Source of the DNA: Meloidogyne chitwoodi
Lineage: Eukaryota > Nematoda > Chromadorea > Rhabditida > Meloidogynidae
NCBI GenBank assembly: GCA_015183035.1
Contig: JACZZP010000026.1
Span: 1-64,000 of the forward strand
Length of the DNA: 64,000 nucleotides
Direction of reading: 5' to 3'
The notes beneath the pieces are model-generated. The model had not been told where the DNA came from and ran no database searches. It saw nothing but the letters and a program-made list of their open reading frames with translations. A program made the position numbers and the translations under genes. Of this stretch, positions 54,589 to 64,000 are shown piece after piece; positions within the stretch are counted from its first letter, which is position 1, and every line of letters begins with the position of its first letter.

Positions 54589-54800
54589 TTCAGCGTAATT
54601 GGCATATTTTAAATTCCGCATATTTGGTAATTCCCAAATTTCACGAGTGTACAATTTTGTGGCAGAGGTGAATTTACAAGTTGTTAAAAAGAAAGATTTG
54701 TGTCGAACAATAGCTGCACTTCTTTCCAATTTGCTTCAATCTCAGTTCAAACGAGTAAGTGATCCTTTCGGATAGTCGTTCGAACTGGTAGTTCATATGC
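54589..54800 (+). other. Unassigned possible exon or element fragment
   Basis: This block is less AT-rich than its surroundings. On the plus strand an open run (FRIFGNSQISRVYNFVAEV, then LQVVKKKDLCRTIAALLSNL) ends at a good donor (CGA|GTAAGT). No start, partner exon or known family is found. The minus strand is also open. It may be a gene relic or part of a repeat. Confidence 0.25.
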
Positions 54801-55069
54801 TTATTCATTTTTTTAATGCCTTGTATTCAGATGAGTCAGGCTAAAATAAAAATTTTAAGGATATTTCTTTCTATATAGAAAATTAACTTAACTAAAAAAT
54901 TTATAATAGAATTTTTATTATTGGTAAACTTTAAGCATTTTACTAACAGCTTTATGTGGAAAAATATACAAAAAAAGTCAATTTAGAATTTTTATTGACT
55001 ATCCCAATTTCTAGTATAAAAAAATAAGATAAATGAGAAAATTAAAAATAAGTATTGCCCCAACGTAGC

Positions 55070-55137
55070 TAAGTCGTAAAGCGTTTGTTTTTGTGTGAGA
55101 GAAGCCTTGCAAGTAATTAACTTGCAGCCAGGCGATT
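55070..55137 (+). other. Possible tRNA-derived relic (A box only)
   Basis: TAGCTAAGTCGTAAAGCG resembles a tRNA D arm and A box. A hairpin GCAAGTAATTAACTTGC follows, but no B box (GGTTCGA) is present, so this is not a tRNA gene. It may be the 5' part of a tRNA-derived SINE. Confidence 0.25.
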
Positions 55138-55177
55138 TTTTATTTCTTATTTATATTATAATTTTTTTATTTATTAT

Positions 55178-55650
55178 TTAAAACTTTATATAAATTATTT
55201 TTACCTTAGAAACAATATCTAAAGATGCAGCAATCAATCCACCAAGAGGAATTCCAAGTTTGAGAAATGCCGCACTAGCTTCACTTATCATTTTTAGTTT
55301 TTCTGCCATATCCGTAGAAGTTTCAGCAAGTTTATCAAAACGATCAATAACTTCTTGAATTAGTTCTTCCGCTTAAAAATAAAGTTTGGAAAAAATTTTT
55401 TATAAAATAATTACGTTCTTTATTTTCATCAATTTCATCTAATTCAATTGATTCTTCATAAGAATTAGCATAATTTAATAATAAAATGTGAAAAAGTTTT
55501 TTTAATTGAATAAATGTCAATTGTACAAGACAAATATTCTCAATTCTTATTTTTAATATTATTAATAATTTAAAAGCAATTTGATCACAAATTAAATTTT
55601 AAGAATTTTTGGTAATGTTTTTTAACAAAAGGTAAAAGAGAATGAATCAT
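55178..55650 (-). CDS. Small helical protein of unknown function (apparent 1-nt frameshift)
   Basis: Two exons, 55650-55415 and 55371-55178, ending in a TAA read straight through a weak donor. The product would start MIHSLLPFVKKHYQKFL, continue with a Leu/Ile-rich helical run (ICLVQLTFIQLKKLFHILLL), an acidic hinge (YEESIELDEIDENKE), a coiled segment (LIQEVIDRFDKLAETSTDMA) and a Gly-containing hydrophobic run (AFLKLGIPLGGLIAASLDIV). Joining the first 17 codons to the rest needs one A fewer in the AAAA run near 55606; otherwise an unseen upstream exon must supply the start. With that change the length is 142 residues. I know no family. The last hydrophobic run could be a membrane segment. Confidence 0.45.
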
Positions 55651-56098
55651 TTTAAACTTTAAAATTATGAATTTAGCTGAGAGGAATGATTAGTTTTATT
55701 TTTTCTAAAAATGAGAATAAAATTAAATTCTCATGAAAATTATTAAATATTTTTAATAAAAAAATATTGAAAAAATTAAGGTAAACCCATAAAATAAATA
55801 AATAAATAAAGACGTAACAATTAAATAATTAAAAACAAGTTTATTTTGTTATTCTATACTTTGGCCAAAATTGGAGAAATTAAAAAAAATTTTTTAATCA
55901 TATGAAAAAATAAGCAAAATTAATTAATTAATATTAATTCGCAGAAGAAAGTTTCATTTATCGCCTAATACAAAAATTAAAAAAATATTAAATTTATAAC
56001 AGTCATTTATAAATTAGTATGTGAACGTTACCTTTGAAGACTAATTAAAATTTTCCATTATAAAAAAATAAAATTAAAAAAATAAAAGTTTTATATTT

Positions 56099-59000
56099 TT
56101 ATTGCCCAAATATTTGTTTAATTTTTTCCAAATAAAAATTAATTAAAGTCTGATCCACTCGAAAAATAATTGATTTGAGCTGAAAAAAAAAAATTTTTTT
56201 TTATTAAACATTTTTTCTCCTCTAACCTTCTTTGCTTTTCCTTCCTTATTTTTTTCTATCCATTTTCGAACAGATTCTAAACCTATTTTGGCTGCTTCCA
56301 TACGAGAATTTTCATCTGATCGAAGTGATAACATTTCAGGGAATGCCTAGATTATTAAAAAAAATTTTTTAAATTAAAAAAAATATTTTTTACAATTTTT
56401 TGCATTTCCAAATCCACAGCTAAATTTAATGTTCGCTTGTAGCACTCAGCTAGTTTTTCTTTATCTTCCTGGGTTTGAAGCACTACAGGGGGTACTGTAT
56501 GGATGATTTCTAGAAGCAAATAAAAAAGTAATTTATATTTTTGTGTTTTTTGTTTTTTGTGTATTTTTGTGTTTTTATGTTTTTTGATTTTTGTGTTTTT
56601 TTTATTTTTGTGTTTTGTATTTAAAATAAAAATACCAACTTTTAGCAAAATAATTAACTCCAATTTGAAAACTTTCAGTACTAAAAGCATCACCAACAGG
56701 TAACCCTCCCTTATCTTTTGCAATTTGTTTTAATTTTTTAGCTAAAATAGGACCAGCTGACTGAACAATTCTTTCACTAATACTTGAATCTTTTTTATTA
56801 TTATAATTATCAAATGGAAGATTTTCTGCTTCTTCAATTAATTCTTTCCATTTTTGGTCATCATAAACCATTTGTTTCCATTGCTGGATTTCTTTAAAAA
56901 ATTAAAAAAAATATATTTTTTAAAAATTACTTCTTTTAGCTTGCATAGCCCTTTCCTTTTGTTTCAAATTGTCTGAAGGTTCAACCATTTTAGCCAATTT
57001 ATTTAAAGCTCTAAGCATTCTTTTTCTATCCAAACTACCCTCATCTTTTTTAATATCAACAACATTAAAGACTGATTTTGCACGTAAAATTTTAGGTATT
57101 GCTTCTTCTCCATTTAATGGATCTGTTAAATTAAATAATTTAATTTAAATAAAAGCACCGGTTCTTTTATTTTTTAAATTTAAAAGAGAAAAAATATTTT
57201 TTATTTTACTTAATATGAAAAGTTTCAATTTAATTTTCACTTAAGTGATGTTGGGAAAACTACTCCTTCTCTATCTCTAATAAATTTTAAAAAATTTACC
57301 AAGAGAGAGGGATGGCCTTGTTGGATTTACAATAACATCAACTCTTGCTTCCAATATATCACCTCTTTCAGCTTTTATTTTTAGATCAATCTGTAAAATT
57401 AACCATTAGAGTCTCATTGAGTTTTACTATATTAATGATTAACAATTGCATTAGTGATTTTTGATTTTTAAATATTTCAATTCCAGACTCTAATGTACCT
57501 GTTTGATGTTTTAAATTCTAATAGACGCACAGGGCTTCTATTTTCACCGATATTATGTGATGGACTTTTTGAGTGTTTTTTAAAAGTTCATGGACGTCTA
57601 TTAGAATATTTATTGGGTATGTTGATTTAATAAAAACTTACATCTCTACCGTATCCATTCCTCTCCTTTTGTTTATCCCTTTCATTAAAATCATCATTAT
57701 CTTCCTCTTCATTTTCATCAATTTCCTCAAATTGTATTTCCTCACTCCAATCATTTCTACCCTTCTTATTCCATTTATTTTCATCTTCCCAATTTTCCTC
57801 ATCAAATCTATCATTATTCTCAATATTTTTAGCCTCAGAAATTAATTTATTTCGAAGACGGGAATTTTTTATTTGACCAAGCTTGAAAAGAACTAAATTG
57901 TTATTACGTACTCTAGTGTCCTTTTCTCTTTCACTTGATTAAATAAATTAAATTTAATTTATATAAATGGCTTACGTAATACAAATAGCATCAAATTCAA
58001 ATTTTAGCATACCACGTCTTTTGAATAGCCTAGCTGTACAGCCTATCCTTCTAGCCTTTGAATCAATAAGCTATTTTAAAATTAATAAAAAAATTAATTT
58101 ATAATTAATTTATAATTTTTTTAAATAATTTAGAAATATTTTATTACTCTATTTACCCTTATTTCTCACCTCAACGGGAATTCTGTAATTAGAGTCTTGT
58201 TGTACATAACAATTTTCTGTTCTCTTTTCACATTTTATATAACGTCGTAAAATTGCTTGAAAAAGACTTTCCATTCCAAATTGAAGATTTTGAATGATTC
58301 CATCATTTGGATTTGCTATTGGAATAGCTAAAGGTTTCATTTTGCTATAATCTTTGGTTGACAGTTGCTTGACTAGTTGATCATCCCATGACTTTAATAT
58401 AAATATATGTGAATAGGTATATTATTATTAAATCAGAATTTTTAAAACCAGAATATCCATTAGGTAAAATACTAGTTTATCTTTTGGTTTAAATTCTGAT
58501 TTTTGAATTTAATTTCTGATTTTATAATTTTTTCTTCTGATTTATAAAAAATTATGGTTTCAGAATTCTGATTTACAAATTTTATAATTCTGATTCTTTC
58601 AGGAACATTTTTTGATTTTTTATGATTTCTGATTTTAGAATTTAATTTCTGATTTTATAATGTTTTTTCTGATTTTTAAATAAATTCTGGTTTTAAAATT
58701 CTGATTTGATAATTTTATATTTCTGATTTTTTTATTTAAAAGTAATAAGTATTTCTCTCACCAATTGATAAAATGAATTTCCTAGTTGTTGTCTTCTTAA
58801 TAAATTTATTTGTTCCAAAGTTTTGCTCCAAATATTATTATTTTTATTTCTTTTTATATAATAATTTCCTTCATTATTATTTTCTATTTTATTATTAAAA
58901 GTATATAAAAAAGGGCCAATAGAGTCTTTCCAAAATTTTGCCTTAGGCTCTTCTTTTATTTTTTCTTCTTTTTCATATTCATTATCAAATAATCTTCCAA

Positions 59001-59320
59001 AACCATAATCTTCATCTTCTTCATTTTCTTCTTCAACTTCATCCCAATATTCGTCATTTTCACTCTTTGCTCTCCCAAAGGGGTAAATCTGTTTTTTCAA
59101 TTATTTTAAACAGATTTATTTTGATATTTTTATAAAATAAAAGGCAATTTGTTTATCCCTTTGAGTCTACTTATAACATTATTTAATTTTATATAATTAA
59201 ATTTTAAATAAAAAATAAAATAAAGTTTACTTGAGGTTTACGCCAATAATCTCCTCCATATCCATAAGTCGCTATTACGATTGAAAATAAATTTAAAATT
59301 AATATTTTGCTAAATAACAT
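56099..59320 (-). CDS. Secreted protein with CAP-like region, acidic linker and macro-like domain
   Basis: Eleven exons (59320-59231, 59088-58762, 58391-58170, 58070-57976, 57933-57642, 57390-57300, 57122-56931, 56891-56640, 56509-56394, 56346-56227, 56179-56099) close in phase to 625 residues with no indel. Residues 1-20 are a signal peptide (MLFSKILILNLFSIVIATYG). Residues about 117-245 resemble a divergent CAP/SCP fold: EQINLLRRQQLGNSFYQLSW, WDDQL, YVQQDSNYRIP, KARRIGCTA, AIC; the usual His and Glu site residues are not evident. An acidic linker follows. From about 343 the sequence reads like a macro (ADP-ribose-binding) domain: ERGDILEARVDVIVNP, IVQSAGP, GGLPVGDAFST, NYFAKKIIHTVPP, LAECYKRTLNLA, AFPEM and SRMEAAKIGLESVRKWI. 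About 100 residues (DPLNGEEAIPK to DSSISE) are inserted after the VNP strand in place of the Gly-rich loop. Catalysis is doubtful; binding is inferred. Confidence 0.62.
58430..58740. repeat. AATTCTGATTTT repeats in intron
   Basis: About fifteen loose copies of TTCTGATTTT with spacing near 20-30 bases, in intron 2 of the CAP/macro gene. Same type as 24535-24760 and the TTCTGATTT parts of the 18.8-kb array. Confidence 0.7.
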
Positions 59321-60433
59321 TTTTTTAGTCTTTAATATTTAAATATTCTAATAAAAAGGTAATTTTATTTAACAAAATATTTTTAATTAAAATTAGGATT
59401 AAAATTCAATTATATAATTATTAAATATTAAATAAAAAATAAAAATTCTGAGGGAAGGCTAAAAATACTTGTGGATTGTCAAAGGGTTTTTTTGTCCCAA
59501 AAAAAACCCTTTGACTACTTTCTCTCATTTATTTCTTCATATTATTGCGTAAATATATTCCTTTTTTATTTTAAATCATCTGTGTAAACTTTTAAAAATC
59601 TTTATAAAAATGTGACGAAATTAAAGCAAAAAAATTTTTTGGAAAAATAGCCTATCAACACTTTTCCCTTTTTTTAATAATATTTATACCTATATTTCTA
59701 TTTAAAATTAAAATTCAAAAATTAAAGAATAAATTTATTTATTTATATTTTAATTTTATTTAAAAATTAAAAAAATATTCAAATTTAATTTTATAAAAAA
59801 ATTAAAAAATAAACATATTTTTTTGGTTTTTTTTGCTTTTATGACGCTAAAGAGAACATCTTTTATGCCTTAACTATTTTATAAAATACAACGATGATGA
59901 TATTTTCTAAATAATTTATTGCCTATAAATTTTAATAATTTAAAATTACTATATATTTAGTTAACTTTCCTTTACATTTAGAATTTATTAAACAAAAAAC
60001 AAACAACATAAACAATAAAAACATTCATAATTACAAACATTTCCAATAAACAAAACAAAAACGCATAAACATAAACAAACTTGAATGATTGTTCCAAACA
60101 TTACTAAAACAAAAACAATTGTATAAAACATTGTAAAACAGCTATCAAACAAACTACATAGTACATCTCCTATTTTATTTTAATTGAAATAATGAACCTT
60201 CCATGACTCTTTCCTTCACTCTTTATATTATAAGTAGGTATTCTATTTTTTGACCATAACTTTTTTTATAAAAGAAATAAATTATTTATTTAAATTGTAT
60301 TTTGTAGAAAATTTAATTCTCTATCGAATGATACCAAAATATTTAAAAAATATTAATTTATTCAAGAGATATGGAGAAAAAACTAAAGTTGGTTGATTTG
60401 GACATTTTTTCAATTTTTTAATTAAAATTTTTT
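59321..60433. other. Intergenic, nothing coding seen
   Basis: Contains a hairpin CAAAGGGTTTTTTTGTCCC / AAAAAACCCTTTG at 59478-59513 and an A/C-rich low-complexity part at 59990-60150 (AAACAAAC words). Should hold the promoter of the CAP/macro gene. Confidence 0.4.
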
Positions 60434-60816
60434 TTAATAATGTCTTCTTCCAGTTATTTTGTCTACTACACGTGTTAACATTCCTCTTTTTTTATATCCA
60501 CCATTGTAATAATTATTTCCATAACCTCCTCCCCTATAGTTGTGACGACGACCATAATGACTTCTCTGACTACTTGAAGAAGAAAAAGAGGAAGAACGCT
60601 TTTTCCATTTTTTGTAACGTTTTACACGCAAATTAAGGCTAAAATTAATAATATTTGATCTTTGAAATTTTTTGAAATAATTTTATTTCTTTTTAAAAAT
60701 TTTATCTAATAAAGAAAAATATTTTTTTATCACCTTTCCTCAGCAGAAGCTTGCCCATATAAAGTACAAATGCTCATTAATAAAATAATTAAAATAAATA
60801 AATAAATAAATTTCAT
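60434..60816 (-). CDS. Small secreted basic Arg/Gly/Tyr-rich peptide
   Basis: Two exons (60816-60734 and 60638-60434) give a product of about 95 residues. A clear signal peptide, MKFIYLFILIILLMSICTLY ending near GQASAEE, is followed by a very basic part (RVKRYKKWKKR), a Ser run, and RRHNYRGGGYGNNYYNGGYK, then GMLTRVVDKITGRRHY. The G-x-Y-x-N pattern resembles YGGW/YGNY-type neuropeptide-like or antimicrobial peptides and cuticle-associated Gly/Tyr proteins of nematodes, and KR sites could be processed. No Cys remains in the mature part. Which of these it is cannot be settled from sequence. Confidence 0.6.
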
Positions 60817-61244
60817 TTTTTAATTTAATAAAATAAAAGTCTTTAATTTTAAAAAATTAAATTTAAAAAATGAAAATAAATTTTTTTGACTTAAAAAAAT
60901 AAAAAAAGAATTAAACTACTGATAAGAAATATTAATAAAAATTAATTTATTTATAAATTAATTAATTAATTTTTAAAAAAGAGAAATAAATAAATTAATC
61001 ATTGCCTTATGATTCATTTTTTAAATTTTTTTATTTTTTATCAGTTTTAATTTTAAATGAATAAAAAAAATTAATTTTTATTGTTTAACGACAAAATGTC
61101 CAATCTGTGTGATCAAATGTCCATTGATTTAAATATTTTTTATTTAAATCCAAATAATTTTTATAACATTGAGGGTATTAAAATCAATTAAAATTATCAA
61201 TTTTCTTTAATATTTCTCAACAAATCTCTTTAAATTTTCATTTT

Positions 61245-63649
61245 TTAGTGTAAAGTAATATTATTTAGTTGACTAGGGGCAACTTTAACAGTAGAAGATA
61301 AATGTCCAGTTTTAGCCCCTCCAACAAAATTATTGGCTACATAACTTTGTTGTTGTGAAGGAACATATCCAAATATTGCAAAAAAATCATTTCTTATAGT
61401 TTTATTCATAAATAGGTAAATTAATGAGGGAAGTCCATGTGCTGTTACCCATAAGAAGGAAGCTGTGTAAATTATAAATTCACTGATACGGAAGAACTAA
61501 GAATTAAAAATTAAATTTTATAAATTGTTCATTTTTGGTTGAAATTTGAAAAAAAATTGAAAAGAAATTTTTGGTGAATTTTGAATTTTTTATTCTGTCA
61601 TTTGTCTAAGAAAGTGAAAATTAGGGTGTGGAGGAGGTTTCGATATAAGCTTATAAAATATTCAAATGATAACCTAGAGCCATAAAATTTTGCTCGAATA
61701 TCAAAAACAGTCTTAACTAACAATTCTAAAATTTTCAGAATTTTTTTATTAATAATTTCAAAATTTATTGTCAAAAATAACGCAAAATTTCAAAAATTCT
61801 GACATTTTTGACCATAAATTCTGAAATAATGAACCTAAAATTCTGACATTTTGAGAAAAGTTGGCTAAGACTATTAGAAATATATAAACAAAATTTCAGC
61901 TCTATAGCTTCTCATTTAGCAATTTTATAAAATTTCAAGAGATGTTACTTCACTCCCCCTTAATTACCTGCATATAAATATAAATAAGACCACAAGCAAT
62001 ATTTACAATAGAAATAGCCAAAACTTGAAGAAATGACTAAAGAAAAATAATAAAAAAAATATTTAAAATTATTTTAAGACCATTTTTTGTGCAAGAGACG
62101 TTCCACTGCTACCACGTGTTGCTCTCATAAAGAATACAGTGGTAAAAAATATGTAAGAAATTGAAAGGCCAAATGTTACTAGCCAATTGTGGAATGTTTG
62201 GACTGGATTATTATACTTTTAAAAAATTAATTTAAAAAATATTTTTAAATTTTCTTTCCAATAGACGCCCAATTCTTTTATTATTAAAACCCTCTCAATA
62301 TGAGCGTCTATTAGAAAGAAATAAATTTAAAATTTTACCACAAGTCCAAAGTCATCAATATATCCAACTTAATTTAATTTTTAAATTACAAAAAAAACCA
62401 AAAATAATTTTACCATGAGGATTAAAAAACCAAGCAAAATAAATACCAGAAAAAAGTATAGGTTTTGTATAAAAGAGAACATATAACTGAAAATATTTCA
62501 AAATTTAAAATTCTTAAAAATATGTTAAAATATCAACATTTTAAATTAAAATAAATAAAAATATTTACCCCATAAATTAAAGGTGGTAACATCCATAACC
62601 AAGCCCTTTTTCCTTTATAAAGTCTTTCTCCCCAAATTGGACTTATTATTTCAACACAACGATTAACAGCTAAAATAATATCTCCACTGCTTTCAATTAC
62701 CCAAAAAACTTTAAAAAATAAATAATATTTTTATATTTTTTTATATTTACAAAATCCAAAACTTCCAGCCAAGTAGATAAATGTAGGGTGAGAACAGAAG
62801 ACTGCCCTGAAATAAAAATTTAAAAAAATCATAGTAATATAAGAATAATATCAAAACAAAATCAGAATAATATCAAAACAAAATCAGAATAATATCAAAA
62901 CAAAATCAGAATAATATCAAAACAAAATCAGAATAATATCAAAACAAAATCAGAATAATATCAAAACAAAATCAGAATAATATCAAAACAAAATCAGAAT
63001 AATATCAAAACAAAATCAGAATAATATCAAAACAAAATCAGAATAATATCAAAACAAAATCAGAATAATATCAAAACAAAATCAGAATAATATCAAAACA
63101 ATATCAGAATAATATCAAAACAAAATCAGAATAATATCAAAACAAAATCAGAATAATATCAAAACAATATCAGAATAATATCAAAACAATATCAGAATAA
63201 TATAATTATTCTACAACTTACCCAGTAATAGCAAAATATCCATGAAATAGTGCACAGACAGGTAAACATATAACATCAACAATTCCAATAAAAAGCATAA
63301 ATTTATAACAAGCCTAAGTATTTAAATAATTATTTTTATAATAAAAAAATATATTGCCTGATCCAAATGTTTACTAATTGAGTAAATACAGGGAATATAA
63401 AGAAGCTAAAAAAGGTAAACAATTTTCTAAAATAAAAATAAATAATATTTTTACCTCATATAAAATAAACATTATAACAAAAAGAAGACCCCAAACTATT
63501 TAAAAAAATTAAAAAAATATTAAAAAAATATTTTAATTTAATTTTTTACCAATATCCTGTCTTTTCTCAATTGGAATTTGTTCTACTCTGTAACTACTAC
63601 AATTATAAAGATTTTCGTATCCAGCAGGGTCAAATAAAAAAAGATCCAT
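61245..63649 (-). CDS. Seven-helix chemoreceptor, Srt family
   Basis: The N-terminus MDLFLFDPAGYENLYNCSSY, with IPIEKRQDIG after it, is the usual start of nematode Srt receptors. Then come VWGLLFVIMFILYELLYIPC (helix 1), ACYKFMLFIGIVDVICLPVC (helix 2), GYFAITGAVFCSHPTFIYLA, a helix ending DIILAVNRCVEI (NRC in place of DRY), GKRAWLWMLPPLIYG, a PHG region, FGLSISYIFFTTVFFMRA, SFLQVLAISIVNIACGLIYI and AHGLPSLIYLFMNKTIRNDF near the end. At least ten exons. The intron before ACYKF begins GCAATA after CAG, so it appears to be a GC-AG intron. Another intron carries a 22-bp minisatellite. Chemosensory neurons are the expected site of action; ligand unknown. Confidence 0.85.
62843..63204. repeat. 22-bp minisatellite, about 16 copies
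   Basis: Unit AATAATATCAAAACAAAATC plus AG, nearly identical throughout; three of the later units have CAATATCAG in place of CAAAATCAG. It fills the intron between YFAITG and AVFC of the Srt receptor. The homogeneity suggests recent expansion. Confidence 0.95.
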
Positions 63650-64000
63650 TTTAATATTAAAAATAATTAAATTCTTGAATGTTTTAAATATCTTTTTTTA
63701 ATTACTGAATTTTTTGAATTTTATTACGTGAAAAAAAATATTTTTTTATGTTTTTAATTGACAATTAATTAAATTTATATTAAATTCTCCCTTGGGGAAA
63801 TATTTTTTATGTTTCTAAAAATTATTAAAGCTTGTTCCACTTGGAAAAAATCTTTAGACACATCTATAGCTTTAAAAAATGGTTAAAATTAATAAAATAA
63901 ATTTAAAAAAATCAGAATTAATTTTATACTCAAATTTTATATTATTTTATTGGCTTTATTAAAGTACTAAAAATGATATAATTTAAAAAAATTATTTTTT
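63650..64000. other. Upstream region of the Srt gene, nothing seen
   Basis: AT-rich; should include the receptor promoter. No clear motif or gene. Confidence 0.4.

Noticed and set aside
57573..57845. Plus-strand hydrophobic frame of 90 codons
   Set aside because: Complement of the acidic linker exon of the CAP/macro gene.
57972..59320. CAP-like part as a separate gene ending at a TAA at 57972
   Set aside because: A TAA is indeed reachable by read-through, but a GTAAGC donor two bases earlier in the frame and an in-phase acceptor at 57933 connect to the macro exons, and the total closes at 626 codons; kept as the weaker alternative.

Overview
The window looks like nuclear genomic DNA of a plant-parasitic nematode, most likely a root-knot nematode (Meloidogyne) or close relative. 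The reasons are very high A+T, genes cut into many small exons by 40-800 bp introns, likely spliced-leader acceptors (T-rich tract plus AG) just upstream of several start codons, and nematode-specific families: transthyretin-like protein, Srt and Srsx chemoreceptors, MIG-18-like Cys modules and a SPRY protein. Species is inferred from style, not from a marker. No bacterial operon, CRISPR array or viral gene is visible. Most genes had to be rebuilt by joining exons in phase, and many of the open frames seen are single exons.

Layout. 0-7 kb: three minus-strand tandem copies (the first cut by the window edge) of a signal-peptide protein family, duplicated with their flanks. 7.2-10.1 kb (-): SLC17-type anion transporter. 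10.4-13.7 kb (-): coiled-coil plus SPRY protein whose introns carry three inverted-repeat elements. 14.4-17.3 kb (+): replication factor C large subunit without a BRCT domain. 18.0-29.2 kb (+): transthyretin-like protein, histidine acid phosphatase, antistasin/Kunitz inhibitor, class III aminotransferase (AGXT2-like), Ctr copper transporter and NAA60-like N-acetyltransferase. 30.4-33.5 kb (+): a protein with four copies of an uncommon C-x2-C-x11-H-x4-H finger in ABAB order. 33.8-38.3 kb (+): MAM-like secreted mucin. 38.3-39.95 kb (-): Srsx-like receptor. 40.7-44.0 kb (-): secreted multi-module Cys protein. 44.6-52.3 kb (-): SRPK-type kinase with a long acidic N-terminus. 55.2-55.7 kb (-): small unknown gene. 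56.1-59.3 kb (-): secreted protein joining a CAP-like region to a macro-like domain. 60.4-60.8 kb (-): small basic secreted peptide. 61.2-63.6 kb (-): Srt receptor.

Functionally this is a mixed neighbourhood. Housekeeping genes (RFC1, SRPK, AGXT2, Ctr, NAA60) lie between secreted and surface genes (tandem family, TTL, protease inhibitor, mucin, CAP/macro protein) and chemoreceptors. I see no operon with tight same-strand spacing. Introns hold many minisatellites and short inverted-repeat elements, including a perfect 130-bp palindrome. The most unusual points are the CAP-macro architecture, the ABAB finger array, the tandem secreted family with compensable 1-nt indels, at least three GC-AG introns, and an intron with no AG at the expected acceptor.
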